Assembly: GCA_965178125.1 (NCBI GenBank)
Contig: OZ237752.1
Span: forward strand, 806,001 to 870,000
Reading direction: 5' to 3'
From: Bilabrum cf. latius
Taxonomy: Eukaryota; Bigyra: Bicosoecida; Bigyra; Bicosoecida
DNA length: 64,000 bases
Part shown: in pieces, positions 34,701-47,000 of the stretch
How the letters are laid out: each line of letters starts with the position of its first letter
Position numbering within the stretch: position 1 is the first letter of the stretch
Program-made: the position numbers and the translations under genes
Notes under the pieces: generated by a model
Database searches by the model: none
Told to the model about the DNA's origin: nothing
The model's input: the letters and a program-made list of their open reading frames with translations, nothing else

Positions 34701-37700
34701 TTGACGCTGTCTTGAAGAGTGCCCTTCGGTAGCTTGCTGTCCTCGTCCCAAAGCGGCATGACGGGATCTCCCAAGCGAGTGTGCGAAAGCCACTGCATAG
34801 GGGCATCTGACAAGCGCATGATCAAGTGATGGAGATCGCCAGCAGACGACAGCAGCTGTCTGCCAGCGGTGCCGAGCGTTGGTGATGTGTCATCCCCTGG
34901 AACAGCTGCATTGGTAGCATGTCTGGCCTTGTCAGGCCCTGCGGCTGCGTCACCGGCGGCAACTGGCATCCGATCATTCCGACGGAGTCGAAGGTACTTC
35001 CTGCCCAACCGCTTGGCGACATCTGTGTGCTTACCACCAGCGATGTTCTAATCAAACACTAGGAGACTCATCGACGTCATGAGTCGCATCCGTCCGGACC
35101 TCACTGATAGCGGCGTCATCTGCACACCCGAGGCCCCCCCTGACGATGGCAAAGCCCCCAGCATCGGCGATCCCATCGTGCCAAGGGATGGAAGCGCGCT
35201 ACCGGATCTCATGGCAGCCATTCTCAGGTGGGCCTGCTCTAGAGTCAAGCAAGGTGACACGTGCTCTAGCTGCGTGAACAGCTCAGTGGTAGACGTCTAC
35301 ACATGGTGGGTTCCAAATGGCACCACTTGCGCTTTCTCCGATGCCGTAGTTAACTTCGACTCAGCATTCCCTCCCGCCAGTTGGTCCGAAATCGTCTCGA
35401 AGGATGCGGCCTAGTTGGGCGGTGGTGCAGACCGGATATGCAGCCTCTTGGCCAGCCCGAAGTCGATCAGCTTACAGTGACCAGCTTCGCTGCCGGACAC
35501 CATGATGTTGGCCGGCTTAATATCCCTGTGCAAAATGCCAGACTCGTGGCAAACGCCGATGGCACACACGAGCTGTGCAAGCACAATCTGGAGCGCGTGA
35601 GGCCGAAGCCGGGTCTTTCCGTTCACAAGGGTTGATAGCGTTGTTCCCTTGATGAACTCTGTGACGAGTGCAACACGGTCAGTCATGGCAAGGCACATGA
35701 TAAGCCGCATCACGCCAGGATGCTGCGGAAGAGCAGCCAGAGAAACCACTTCGGACCTGACTTCGTCTCGCAGGATCTGCTTTTTCTGGAAGAGCTTCAA
35801 GGCGGCTGGAGCACCGCTAGCCACATCCCGTACCATGAACACCTTGCCGAACGCTCCCGCACCCAACAGCCTCAATCGCTTCAGCCGCGCCAGGAAGATC
35901 GCAGCCCAGTGGGACTTGTACCCAGCTCTCGTGGCTTTCTGCGAATCGACTACGGCAGGAACCGCAGACGTAAACGACAGCACAGAGCGCAGCTCACTAT
36001 CGCCCCGACCCTGTTGTGAGGGTGAACCTGCCACGCTCTCTGACATTTTGCCATGGTGACTCATGCTCATTGAAGCACGCATGCTCGAAAGGCCATGGAT
36101 CACGCTGGAAGGTGCCTGACCTGCCTGCAGCCAGCGAATCATCGTTTCGACCGTCGGTACCTCGATCTGGGACGATCGGCGTCGCTTAAGCATGGAGCCC
36201 ATGGCCGGAGACGACGCGCTGCTGTCGCTGAAGCTGAGGTCACTAGCCCTGCGCACGCCCGCCAGACTAGGGCCACCTCGGCTGCTGTGGGACACCTTCA
36301 ACTGCCCAACGGCATCCGCAGAGCCCTACGGTTCAAACTTTGAGCAGCAGAGTTTCAGGATACGGGCATGCATTGCCGTGGTCCAAGCCCCTGCGACGCC
36401 TCGAATCCTCAGCCTTACCCGCTCAATCACCATCTCTTCGGCGCTTTCATCCGTGCCTACTGAAGTGGAGCTCCCTTTACTGTAGCCGTTCGAATCATAG
36501 CCTCCGTGGTCTAGATTACCGGTTTGATCATCCGGCCGGACCAGTGACCCGTCTGTGTCCGACCCAAACGCACCGAACCCATCGTCTGTGAGGTAGCCTG
36601 TGTGGCGATGCGGCACTTCCTCTGCCTCTGCAGCACCGCGTGCTTCTCCACCAGCCTTGGGGCCTGTTTGGCCGCCAGCTACTGTCCCGGAGATGGAGGA
36701 TTCCACGCTGATCTGGCCTGGCACTCTAAGCTTAGTACCATTGGCCAAAACAGCACCTCCCAACCCCCCATGGCGGGTTGTTCGTGGATTTCCCCCGTCA
36801 TCAGCGTCAGATTGCCCTCCTCCACGCCGCTCGCTGCTCTGAAAGAAACGCCGCGACCGGGATGTGCTGGATGCGCTAGCGAGACTGTTGCCGGACCTAA
36901 ACCTTCGAAGGGACCGCTGCTTCTTCGGGCCCAGGCACATGGTCATGCCTTCAAGCAGCTGGTCAGCTGGAACGTTCGTCTCCTTGACTGATTCGCTTGA
37001 AATGGCAAGACTAGACCTATCTGGCGGCATCACCGCCGCTGAGGCGGACGCTAGGGCGGCGGCATCAGAAATGCCCCTGCCGTAGGCATCCCACGCCTGG
37101 CCCTCGGCACCCATAGTTCCAAGCACGACCCCACCCACGTGCACAGCGGCTGAAACTGACAGGATCGCGCCAAGGCGCTTCTGCAAGGCCTCGATGCGAG
37201 CAATTGCCGCAGACGCCGCATACGCTGCGTGAAGCATCGCAGAATAACCCCCAACTTGCTTGTGCCCGCGGGCATTGAGCTTGAGTGGCCTTTGGTCCAG
37301 AAACACCACCGTCATGCCATATCCCTGCACGTGCACTCGTATCCCAGCCAGATTGCGCTACTCCCTTGATGTACCACTTGTCCTCATCTGCTTCTCTCTA
37401 CCCAGCGTGTCAACGTACCACACATCATCGCCGCCGGGGAATGGAATCGAGCAGCACTCCTCCACAACCGCTGCCATCATGCGCACGAGACGGAACAAGC
37501 TGACAGCAGAGACGAGGGAGTCAAGCATCTGCGCCACCCGGAAACGTACCGCCAGCACTGCCCCAACGACCCGAGGTGCGATTACGAGTCTGTCCGAGAC
37601 GCTGCTCTGCCCTCTACGAGTGTGAACCGCATTCACCTTCTTGAGCTGTCTTGTCATGTGGGATTCTTCGCGTGGGTGCGCGCCACCCATCTGGCCCGAA

Positions 37701-40700
37701 AAACGTGAGCCGGCCACGTGGACTCGCCACGTCGACGGGAGCCTGTGCTAATCGGACAGGCTACCGGCGTCAATCGTAGGCACCGTTGACGTTGAGTGCG
37801 AACCCTTGCTTCCGCTGCCTAGCGTAGTTGCGGACTGTGGGTCATACTGTACTACACGCTCAGAGCTCGACGTGTCTGCCGGCAAGCTTTGGATTGCATC
37901 CAGCAAGACGGGCGGCATGAGTCTCGTGATAGCAGCGAACACCTTCTTCTTCCTTTCTGTCAGCTTGGCTGACAGCTTTTGAAGCTCGACCAAGATCTAG
38001 TCTCCCAACTTGACAATGACCGCGCCCTGCTAGTCGTGCACAAACGCGCTGACCAGAGCAAGAAGTACGCCTTGCAGGCCTAGCAAAACGCGCCAAAGTG
38101 AAGCTACTCGCGTCTGGAGAGGCTAAAACTCTCCATCACACAGCATGACCGGTTCAGTTGCCGCAGGAGAGGAAGGAAGCTCCCCACCTGACGCCGCATG
38201 ATTGCCCCATTCTGTGGAAGAAATAAGCACGTCCACCAAGGCGACCGTGGAGACAAAACAGAGGATTACGAGCCTGCCGCATTGCGTGGGCCTGCCAAGT
38301 CCGTGAAGGTCTGTCCCGTACAGAAAGACCGTGGCCAGAAGCATCATGATGGAAACTGAGGCTGGCAAGAAGGCCATCGTCAGTCGGCTGATGCATCCAG
38401 TTGTAGCGCCCATAAGGGCTCGACCTCTAGATAGCCATGAGCACACCAGCAGCACTGTCAGCATGACAACATTTCCCAGAGCGTACCATCTGCCATCTTC
38501 ACTGTCACCCGTAAGCAGCACAGCGTGCTCAGTGTCCCGGGCGCCTCGTTTGCACCGCCTGCGGAGTAGCAGAACACCGGAAATGCAGACCACCAGTGCA
38601 CCGCCAAGAATGGAAGGAAGAGCTGCAATGACTGCGTCTGTCCCAGCCGTAGATCTTTTGCTGACAGCTACCGTCGCTGCAGTTCTTCCAGCGTAGAGCA
38701 GGCTGTATACTAGTAGGAGCGCAGCGCACCCAGCTGCCATGAAGGGACTCTGGACTAGCCTGGTCGATGCAGACCTTCGGAAGCGGAATTGGTCCGCCGT
38801 AAGCTGCTTGTCGAACCGATTGGAGTTCAACAAGCTGCTGCTAGCTACTGGTTCTCCCTCTGTAGAAACCTTTCGCATGAGTCGCTGTATTGGTTTCGTG
38901 TCGACCTCCCTATCAGTCCCCCATGACGTGGGCTCCACCGCGGCATTCAACCTATCACCCGATGACTGGTCCTTCCAAAGCGACTGAGCTGCCCGAAACA
39001 TGCGCTTTCCCTTGGCTGTGCTTGATTTGGACTGCTTGCCAGCCACTTGCAGGAGCACCTGCTCGGCGCCAACTTTGAGGCTGGGAATACCCAGCTCCTT
39101 GCGTATGCGCGCGTCTAGCGCCTTGCACGATTCTGCTGGGGTAGGGTACATGAAGTATCCTCCAGTGCTATCAGAACTGTCATACATCCCTGAAACGGAC
39201 TTGCCCGATTCGGAGGAGGAGCCCGGATCCATAATGATGCTGGAGCCGTCAGCCTCGCTCTCCTTGCTGGGATCAGCCTGCACGATCGGCCCAATAGGCG
39301 GATCGATGACGTTTCGGCTCATCACAGACAGGCCCTGCTCGGCATCTTCTGTCCTGGCACCACCAGCATCTGGCGCTGGAGCGGCGGACTCGTTCAGTAG
39401 CCCAGCTGCCTGCTCCTCAGATGGGTCATCGCCCTGCACGGCAGAGGCGAGGCCTTTGATCCGCTTGAGGTGCAGCACCACCCTGGCTTCTGCAGATGAA
39501 CTCTACCTGTAGTGCCGCTTTGGCAGATGGTGCTATACCACTCCTCCTGCTTGGCGCAATTGAGGGGTACGCACTTTCGCTGTCGATGCCTGGCTAGTAG
39601 CGGAGGCGCCATCAATCTGGTAGAAGTGGTTCGCTGGGACCGTTGCACCGAATGCAGCCGCATCGATGGGCATGGGCTTTCTGGGGCACAACGCAGAGAT
39701 CGCCTTGGCCTCCTTCCTCACCTAGTCCCTCCACTGCAGGAAGAAGTTGTGCTCCATGCGGGCGAGATCGTGCTCAGTCATGCGGCCGGAATTGCCCCTC
39801 CGAGCCACCACGCGCCACGGCGCGGCAAGCTTCCGACTGCGCCGATCCATCTCACCCTGCCCTATGGACTCGTCAACCGATGCGTACACAATGCCCCAGC
39901 AGGTGGGGCTCTGCAGCCTCTCCATGGCGCGCGCACTGAGCCTGAGCCCGGGGCCCTGGCTGGCAAGAGTCTAAGCCTCCGACGCTCCGTCCCCGAACAC
40001 GCTCCAGCGATGGGCAGACTTTTGCGAAGACATAAATCCGCACACTGACGTGCTTCCGTACGCGACACCAGCGCCCAGTCGGACAGAGCAACCCGGGTGC
40101 ACAGCATCTTTACGTTCCAGTGCTTGTGACGCCTTCACTGCCAGTTCGACCGCTGTGGAAATGTTGAAGCAGCCGGCTGCGTCTAGTGTGATGGGCTGCT
40201 CGCCCTCCCCCAGGTCAGCGTCAAGCCTCCCGGATGCAGAGGCAGAATCATCGTTGCCGCTAGCTTCTGATTGATCCTTCACCTGGCCGGCCATGTGATC
40301 AGCATTGTGGCTGGTCGCCCTCAGGTCTCTCTAGAACACCTCAGATCCCTCTCCGTGCACAGCCACCACCACGTCCTGGCCAACCACAGACACGCAGGTG
40401 GCACGCCCACGGAAGGTGGTTGACTTGAGGACCTTCTCGATGGCTCCCACTGCAAGGAGCGATGCCTTGGCTTTTAGCTCATCAAAGTGCTGCTGCCTCA
40501 TGCTGCTGCTCGTCCTGCCAAGGCGCCTATCACCTGGGCCCTCGCCGGGGATACGGCCATCGGCAGTCGCTGGCAGCTGCCCAGGACCCAAGAGGTTGCT
40601 GACCATGTCGGATCGCCTGCCAGCCTGGCTTGAGTCGCTGTCCGTGCTTATGGTGCTGGTGGAGTCGCTGTCCGAGTCACTCAGGTTGACCTCATCGAGC

Positions 40701-41932
40701 GCGCTTCGGTCGAGCAGCACGGGGACAGGCGCCGGGGTTGCGTCCGGCTTTGGATTCTGCTGCGCAGCGGCCAAGGCCGCGCTCACGTCCGAGTATATCC
40801 TCATGATGAGCACGGCGGTTGTCTGCTCCAATTCCACCCCTGTCGTGTCGCCGTGTAGCAGCCTAAGAGCAAAGGGGGGCATCTGCACGCGGGCCGCTCG
40901 TATGGCCAGCTTGTGGCTGGTTTCGACCTTCGATGCTGCAGTCAGGCAGTAGTGAACCCTATTTTGTACAATCGTCGCCGTGTATCGTCTCGCTGACACG
41001 TACACAAAGGCGAGCATAATGTACGGAGTAGTGTCCGTAAGCAGATGCACAGCCAGCGGGACCAGGCTCCCCCCGCCCGAGTACAGCAAGCTGGAGGCCG
41101 ATTGCCCGCGTCCAAGACTGAAGCACAGCGTCCATATAATGTACAGTGCTGATGAAACGCCGTAGCATGAGGCAAAGTACGAGAAGAAAGGCGTGGCTGA
41201 GGCAAGTACTGTGATTGGAGCCAGAAAGGACACGCACCATGCCCCTGCACCCGACCGGCTCTCCACCGAATCCACGATTATCCCGAAAAGCAGTGCCATA
41301 ACGAAAATAAAAAGGGAGGTCCAAGCTGCCGGTTGCCATTTAGCACCACACACTTCGATGGTCTGGAACAGCCACGCATCGGCGCACGACGCGCAGCCCC
41401 GGCCACGCAGGCTGGTAGTGTGCGCCAACATGGTACCGTCCACGGTCCCATGTGGTGCCCCATGCGTACCAGATTGAGGTTCATCCCCATTAGGAAGACT
41501 TGCCTTGCGCTCCCAGTCAATGCTGTGGCTGACGTAGTCATCCCTGGCAGCAACATGGTCTACAGCAACAGCGCCACGCTACTAGCCTGGCCGTGATGTA
41601 ATTATGATAGCTCGTGTTAAGCCTGACACTGCTTGCACCCTGGTAAACGCTGCCCAAAGCAGCAGCCACGCTACAGCAAGCAATGGATACAGGACAAAGC
41701 GAGAGGTTTCACCGGAGTACGAGTCCCACACGTCGGTAGGGGCTCCTGGAGAATTTGAAGCATCCTGAATCAATATCTTGTGCTGCAGCGGGCTCATCAA
41801 GAAAGCCAGGACAATGGCAGAACTGACAGCCGCGTGAAGTGCGATACCCGAACAGTCAGACGCACATGAGCCCGGTTCCAAGTCAAGTTGCAAGTATGGA
41901 AAGCACCGCAGCGCGTTATTCACAGAAACTTG
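31754..41932 (-). CDS. Transmembrane-adenylyl-cyclase-like pseudo-enzyme fused to an AGC/GRK-like kinase
   Basis: One frame of about 3,390 codons runs from about 41.93 kb to TGA 31754 and crosses roughly 27 TAGs. Order: six hydrophobic segments (41.9-40.9 kb); a degenerate class III cyclase domain C1 (about 40.85-39.9 kb; RWSVFGDGASEA); a second block of six hydrophobic segments (about 38.75-38.04 kb); a linker helix (ITRLMPPVLLDAIQSLP) and degenerate cyclase domain C2 (about 37.6-36.9 kb; GVVLGTMGAEGQAWDAYGRG). This is the M1-C1-M2-C2 plan of animal-type adenylyl cyclases. The metal-binding Asp pairs seem lost in both domains. A kinase follows: LLGAGAFGKVFMV, AALKLF, ILHRDIKPANIM, KLIDFGLAKRL, then about 640 residues of insertion, then YIAPEIIKG, SSDWYSLGVCAFKLACG and DPMRRYGARGG, closest to GRK-type AGC kinases. 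The kinase motifs look active. The 5' end is unresolved; a candidate first exon has its ATG at 42096. Confidence 0.75.
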
Positions 41933-42004
41933 CTAACGTTCAACTTCGCGTCGGCGATCTGCGACGATGTGGGACAATGGAGCATCCAAGTCACCGTGCA
42001 ATCA

Positions 42005-42467
42005 ACACTGTTTGGAAATGACGTGATGGACGACAGCGCTGCGAGACTCTCGAAAACATACCTTGGTATAAAACAGCGAAAACTCTCTAGATCCATGCTT
42101 GCAGGGCAAACGGATTTGACTGGCTGTGCAGTACAGACGAAGAACTCTACATTTAGCTTGATTCAACCGATTGCAGGTCGAGACGCGCTACGTACGGTCA
42201 GCCGAAGCAACCTATTATCGAATCACAGAGCTTGGGATCGTGATGGGGAATACTTGCTGTCGGCCAACGCACGGGATTGGCCGCCACTCGTGTTCGAAGC
42301 CTCGTAAATTTAGCTTGCGACGCCACAAATCCCACGTCGCCTGTTGTGGTCGCAACACAATCATGCCTCACGTGACCGATCGGATCTTTGCGACAACGAT
42401 CTTGCTCTCCAGATACACTTCTTGGGCAACACTAGCACACCCTTGATACTTTTGTTTGTTTCCACAT
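42005..42467. other. Region upstream of the cyclase-kinase gene
   Basis: This stretch lies between the 5' side of the cyclase-kinase gene and the TGA of PSMG2 (both minus strand). It probably holds the promoter and a short first exon: ATG 42096 encodes MDLESFRCFIP and is followed by a good donor, GTATGT. I could not find an acceptor in the matching phase. Confidence 0.35.
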
Positions 42468-43794
42468 TCATAGCAACGTCACCCGCCTTGCATCAACGGG
42501 AGAGAGGTCGGCGGGCCTTGCCATCTTCGCCAGAGCATCGGGCACCTGCAGCAGCCCGTCCCGAACAAACCAATCCCGCAGCGGCTTGCCGCCATCCGAT
42601 CCCGACTTAACTTCCCCGGAATTGCTGGCAGGCCCAGTGGCTCCGTCTGCATCAGCCGCGGCCAAAGCGGCCTCAGCCACCGCCAGCAGGTCGCTCGCCA
42701 GCGCCATGCCGTCACCGAGGTTGGAACCCTCGTAAGCGTACCGCAGCAAGGCGCATGTGCCGATCCACGGCGATGGAGCTGCAGGGGCGGTGGGCGACGG
42801 GCCCGCTGCTCCTGAAGCAGCCGCCGGTGCGGGCGCTGCCGCCAGCTCCGCAGCAGTACCCTACTCAGCCGTCTATGTCGAGGCAGAGCCAACGGCGGCG
42901 CCACCGCCGGTAGCACGCAGAGCAATGGCTTGCCTCATGATGCGGTGCGCCTGGCCACACAGGTCAACACCGAAGAACAGGGGAGCGACCTGCTCCGTGC
43001 TCGCCCTGGCGACCGCTAGATCGTGAGGGGTTACCAAGCTGGCGATTTCAGGGGGTCCTTTCGAGGGAGCAGCAGCAGTCTCCAAACTTGAAGGCGCGTC
43101 CCACCCCGTTGCTTCGGCCAGCCCCGCCACCCCGAGCTCCTTCGCCTCCGTGTCCCCGGCGCGCACTTGCCCAGCCTCTCGCGCTGCTCGGCGGATCGAA
43201 CTGCTTTCGGATCGTGCCGCAATAGCTTCGGAGGGGCTGCGGATATCAATGCCGAGGGAAGCTAGCGACTTGGCTGCTGGCGTGCCCGCTGAGGGCGAGC
43301 ACCAAGCAGGTGCCTCCGCAACAGAGTCCGAGCTGCCTACCGCTTGCAGGCCCGGCGCAACTAGAAGGAGGGAGCGTATGCTGGGAGTAGCAGAGCTAGG
43401 TGACACGGGTTTTAGCGCTTTATCAGGTCGGAGCGATGCATCGGTACCGCCAATGACCACGAGACCACGTGCTCGCAGGGACATCGCAACCGAAGCTATA
43501 TCGAACGCAGCTACTTCCTCGAGATCGTCTTCACAGTGCGTCCGCTACTAGATCAACACAATTCCGGTGTTTCCTGCGCCGCATGGCAGGAAGTGCACCT
43601 CTACTGCACTGCTTGGTACCCTTGCAGTAAACCCTCCCGTGCCTGCCAGTGGATGAACGGATTCCAGTGACAGACTCGTCGAGACACGGTCCGGCAACTA
43701 GTAACTAGCAAGAAGAATGTCGATAGCCATCTAGCCGATGTGACCGACGCCTACAGCTGGCTGCGACAGCGAAAAGCAAGGGGCGGCATCAAAC
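42468..43794 (-). CDS. PSMG2: Proteasome assembly chaperone 2 (PSMG2/PAC2)
   Basis: PSMG2 with PSMG1 guides assembly of the proteasome alpha ring. Visible matches to the family: FSLSQPAVGVGHIG then TAG then MAIDILLASY (family pattern GNVGQLAxDLL); GIVLI then TAG TAG then RT (family pattern LIQQRS); ARGLVVIGGTDAS; CALLRYAYEGSNLGDGMALA (family pattern LLKFVSEGDNIPDALGL); and near the end DWFVRDGLLQVPDAL. Ser/Ala/Pro-rich insertions enlarge it to about 440 residues against about 260 in human. The stop is TGA 42468. The exon opens at about 43794, after an AG preceded by an in-frame TGA, so the first exon lies upstream and is not resolved. Three of its six TAGs (43731, 43548 and 43545) fall where the family has Gln, making this the strongest gene for assigning UAG. 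Confidence 0.85.
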
Positions 43795-44034
43795 CTTCAA
43801 GCGCTATGCACGATAGAATTCTGGCATAGTACAACCCCAATACTTGTTCTTACGCATACTACCAACGTATTGCGAGTGCCGATTGCATCCAGTACTGCCT
43901 GCATTGAATATACGTCTGCACTCATAGCGCACGCGAGAGTAACCTAGATCTATTCGGAGCACGGATCCGATCGGATCAAGGTGTCGGGCCAACCAAGCCG
44001 ACTTCCTAAAACTCCGATCGCAGGACTCTGCAAC
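43795..44034. other. 5' region of PSMG2 and 3' flank of the first channelrhodopsin gene
   Basis: This stretch must contain the missing first exon of PSMG2. A minus-strand ATG at about 43845 with a GTAAGA donor-like site beside it is a candidate, but the phase could not be matched. Nothing else is seen. Confidence 0.35.
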
Positions 44035-47000
44035 TTAATACACCGACTGGGAGTCGCTGCCCCCCAGCATGCGGCTCCGCGTCATGTCGCCCATCACGGA
44101 GCGAGCCACGCGAGGCGAGCCCTGGACCAGCCCGCGGCGGGATGATGACCCCGGCGTCTCGAGCCTTGCCGGTCCACGGCGCCCCCCTCTCAGGCTCGTG
44201 ATGGACCCGCGCCTGCTCCTGCGCCCGCTCTTCAGGCCGCTGCCCATTCCCCGCTGCTGGAGGGGCTGGGGCGTGCGGGACCTGCGCCGGCTGCGGTCCC
44301 GCTCGTCCTCGTCGTCAGACCCTGGGAGCATGCGGGAGCCGCGCTCCTGCTCCCGGCGCCCGCGCGTCGATATGGAGCGGCCCCGCCGGACGTCAATGTT
44401 GCCGACACTACCGCGGCGGGAGGACCTGGACCTGCTGCTCACCCCTCGCTGGATGCCGCTGCCTCGCTGCTGCACGTGCTCGTGCTCGTCCTCCCCGCGC
44501 CTCTTGCTCTCCTCCTCCTCTTCATCGTCCTCGTCGTCCTGCACCAGCACGTCCCCGATGCCATCCGGCTCGTCACCATCGTCGTCGTCATCGTCCCTGC
44601 GCATGTTCCTGGCCGGCGACTCGTCGACGTCGCTCGCATAGTCCTCGCCCCCCTCCATACCCATCCCACCTCGGGGGGTAGACCGGAGCTGCTCTTGCTA
44701 TTGCTGCAGCTGCAGCTGCTCCTGCTGCCGAAGGGCGTCCTGGGCATCTCTGAGCCTGTCAAGTACCTGGCGCTTGGCACCGGAGCCGATCCCGCTCGCG
44801 TCGTCGTTGCGACTGACACCCACTGCCGTGCTGAAGGGGAACCGCGCCATGACCTCCTCGTCTTCGCTGTCAGAATAGATGGGCTCGTTCCACGGGCCAG
44901 CCCCCATGATGTCCCTGCCCTTGCCGTTGCGCTGGCCGGCGGCAAAACCGCTGGGGCCGGTGGTATCAGCGGGGCTCGTGGTCCAGTCCGCCGCTCTGAC
45001 ACCGCCGCCCGCCTTGGCACCTGGCATGCCCAAGGACCCGCCACCCAGCCAGCTGCTCTGAGCTGCGCCCAGGTCCTGGCCCACGTCACCAATGGCGGGG
45101 CGCCCCGCCACCCATCCCATCTCCACCTTGGACTGGTCGTCCGCGAAGGCGCGAGAAGCGATCGAGTCAGACGCGCCCCCGGCCGTCAGATACCCGTTGT
45201 TGTACCCGGGGGACATCCCGCCCTGCCGGAAGGCCAGCAGCTGCCTCTGCAGGAGTGCCCGCAGCTTGCCTTCTGCCACTTCAAACACGCACCCCGCGAT
45301 GTGCTGCTGCGCGCTCCGGAGCAGCGCCCGGAGCCCCTCCTGCTCATCGGAGGAGCGCACCACGTCCACGCACCCGCACAGCATGGCGTCGGCGCGGGTG
45401 ACCCGCCCTCGACCTCCTCCCCCCACCCGGCGGTCGCCGGACTGGGGTCCTTCCCTCGGGGTGTTCCCCCCCCTCCTCCTGTCGCTGTTGCCGTCCTTGC
45501 CCCCGTCAGCGCCCCCCGCGCCGCCGTTGGTCTCTCCTCCCAGGAGGCACACCACGGGCCGGGACCCGAAGACGCCCACCAGCCTTTCGCGCACCTTGGC
45601 GGCCGTGTCGCTGTCCTCCCACGCAGGGATGCGCCTGTCCTCAAAGCTCGGCAGGGAGCGGTCCTCGTCGATCGCGTGCAGGTACACCTGGGACATGTCG
45701 GCCGCGGGGGCCTGTGCGGTCCCGTTGCCGATGCGGGAGCCCTTCTTGGTGTGCTGGACCACACCACTGGCGGACATCTCGGCCTCGGTTGCGACCGCCA
45801 GCCACTCGAGAATCTCTGGAGACACGAGCACGATGTGCCCGCAGGCCTTGCCCTGGCCCGTCCACACCATCTTGGCGTAGCCCAGGAGGTCTGCCTGCAC
45901 CGACACGCTGGCGGTGCCACGGGAGGCGCGGTCCACGCCCTCCACGACCTGCTTGGCGTCAGGGACGGATCGTGTGACGAGTGCGATGCTCAGCGCGTGC
46001 TTGTGGTCGAAGTCCCTCACTTCGTTGAGGATGCTCTCGATGAGCGCCATGGCCTGCCTCTGCGCGAAGGGATCGTCAAAGCCGCCGGCTCGCTCGGACA
46101 TCATGGAATCGGAGTCGATGTCCTCGAGGTACGCAAACTCTCCCGTGGCCTCATCTCCCATGTAGTCGTCGTCCTCGGACGCGGGCAGGGACCTCTGGTC
46201 GTAAGATTCGATAGCCAGCTGCCTGACCCTGTCCGCGCGGTCCCTGCTCCTTGATCGGGCGGACTTGCGACCGGTCTTGCTGCCGCTGCCCGAGTCCCCC
46301 TAGGACAAGGACTTGGATCCCTTGGTGCCTTTCTTGGCCTCGTTGTTCTTGCGAGCAAACGCGAGGGGCTTGGTGTCGAGTACGACCCACTTGAGCCACC
46401 ACGCCATGCCACTGTACATGTTCTTGGAAACAAGGTCTGCAACGGCGTGCATGACGAGGCTGTCCTCCACAGAAATGACGCCGCTGCCCTCGGGGCCGAG
46501 CAGCCATAGGATGGGGAAGAGGCACCAGGACGAGAAGAAGATCGCCGCGACGCCCCACAGCCAAGAACGAGCGTGCTCGGGGTACGACTCGGATGCGCGC
46601 TGAAAGGTGCTGAATGCGATCCTGAAGAGAGCTGCTCCGGCAAGAAGGCCAACAGCAAACAGCGCCGCCTTGGCGATGCCCTTGTAAAAGATAGCCGAGA
46701 CACCCGCCACAATCATGACCTGATCAAGCACGAGTGCACCCAGGGTCGCCATCGGGCTCTTGAACTTCCGACCCTTCGGAAGGTTGGTGAGATTCAGCAG
46801 AAGCACTGGACATGTGCAAAGCCAGCCCCCATACCGAAGCCAGGCGAACGGGAGGCCGTCCTCCCCGATCGGGACCACAGTTTGGTCGGCGAATAAGAGG
46901 CTCAGTAGGTACGTTAAAGGCTCAACGGCAGCCACGTATATACTGCAAAGCAAAAACAAAAGCTTTTAAAATTTGAAAATATTGGTAGAATCTCATGTGC

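Noticed and set aside
40331-41443. Standalone membrane transporter on the minus strand
   Set aside because: The frame continues without TAA or TGA into the cyclase-like C1 domain, the second membrane block, C2 and the kinase, so it is the first membrane block of a larger protein.
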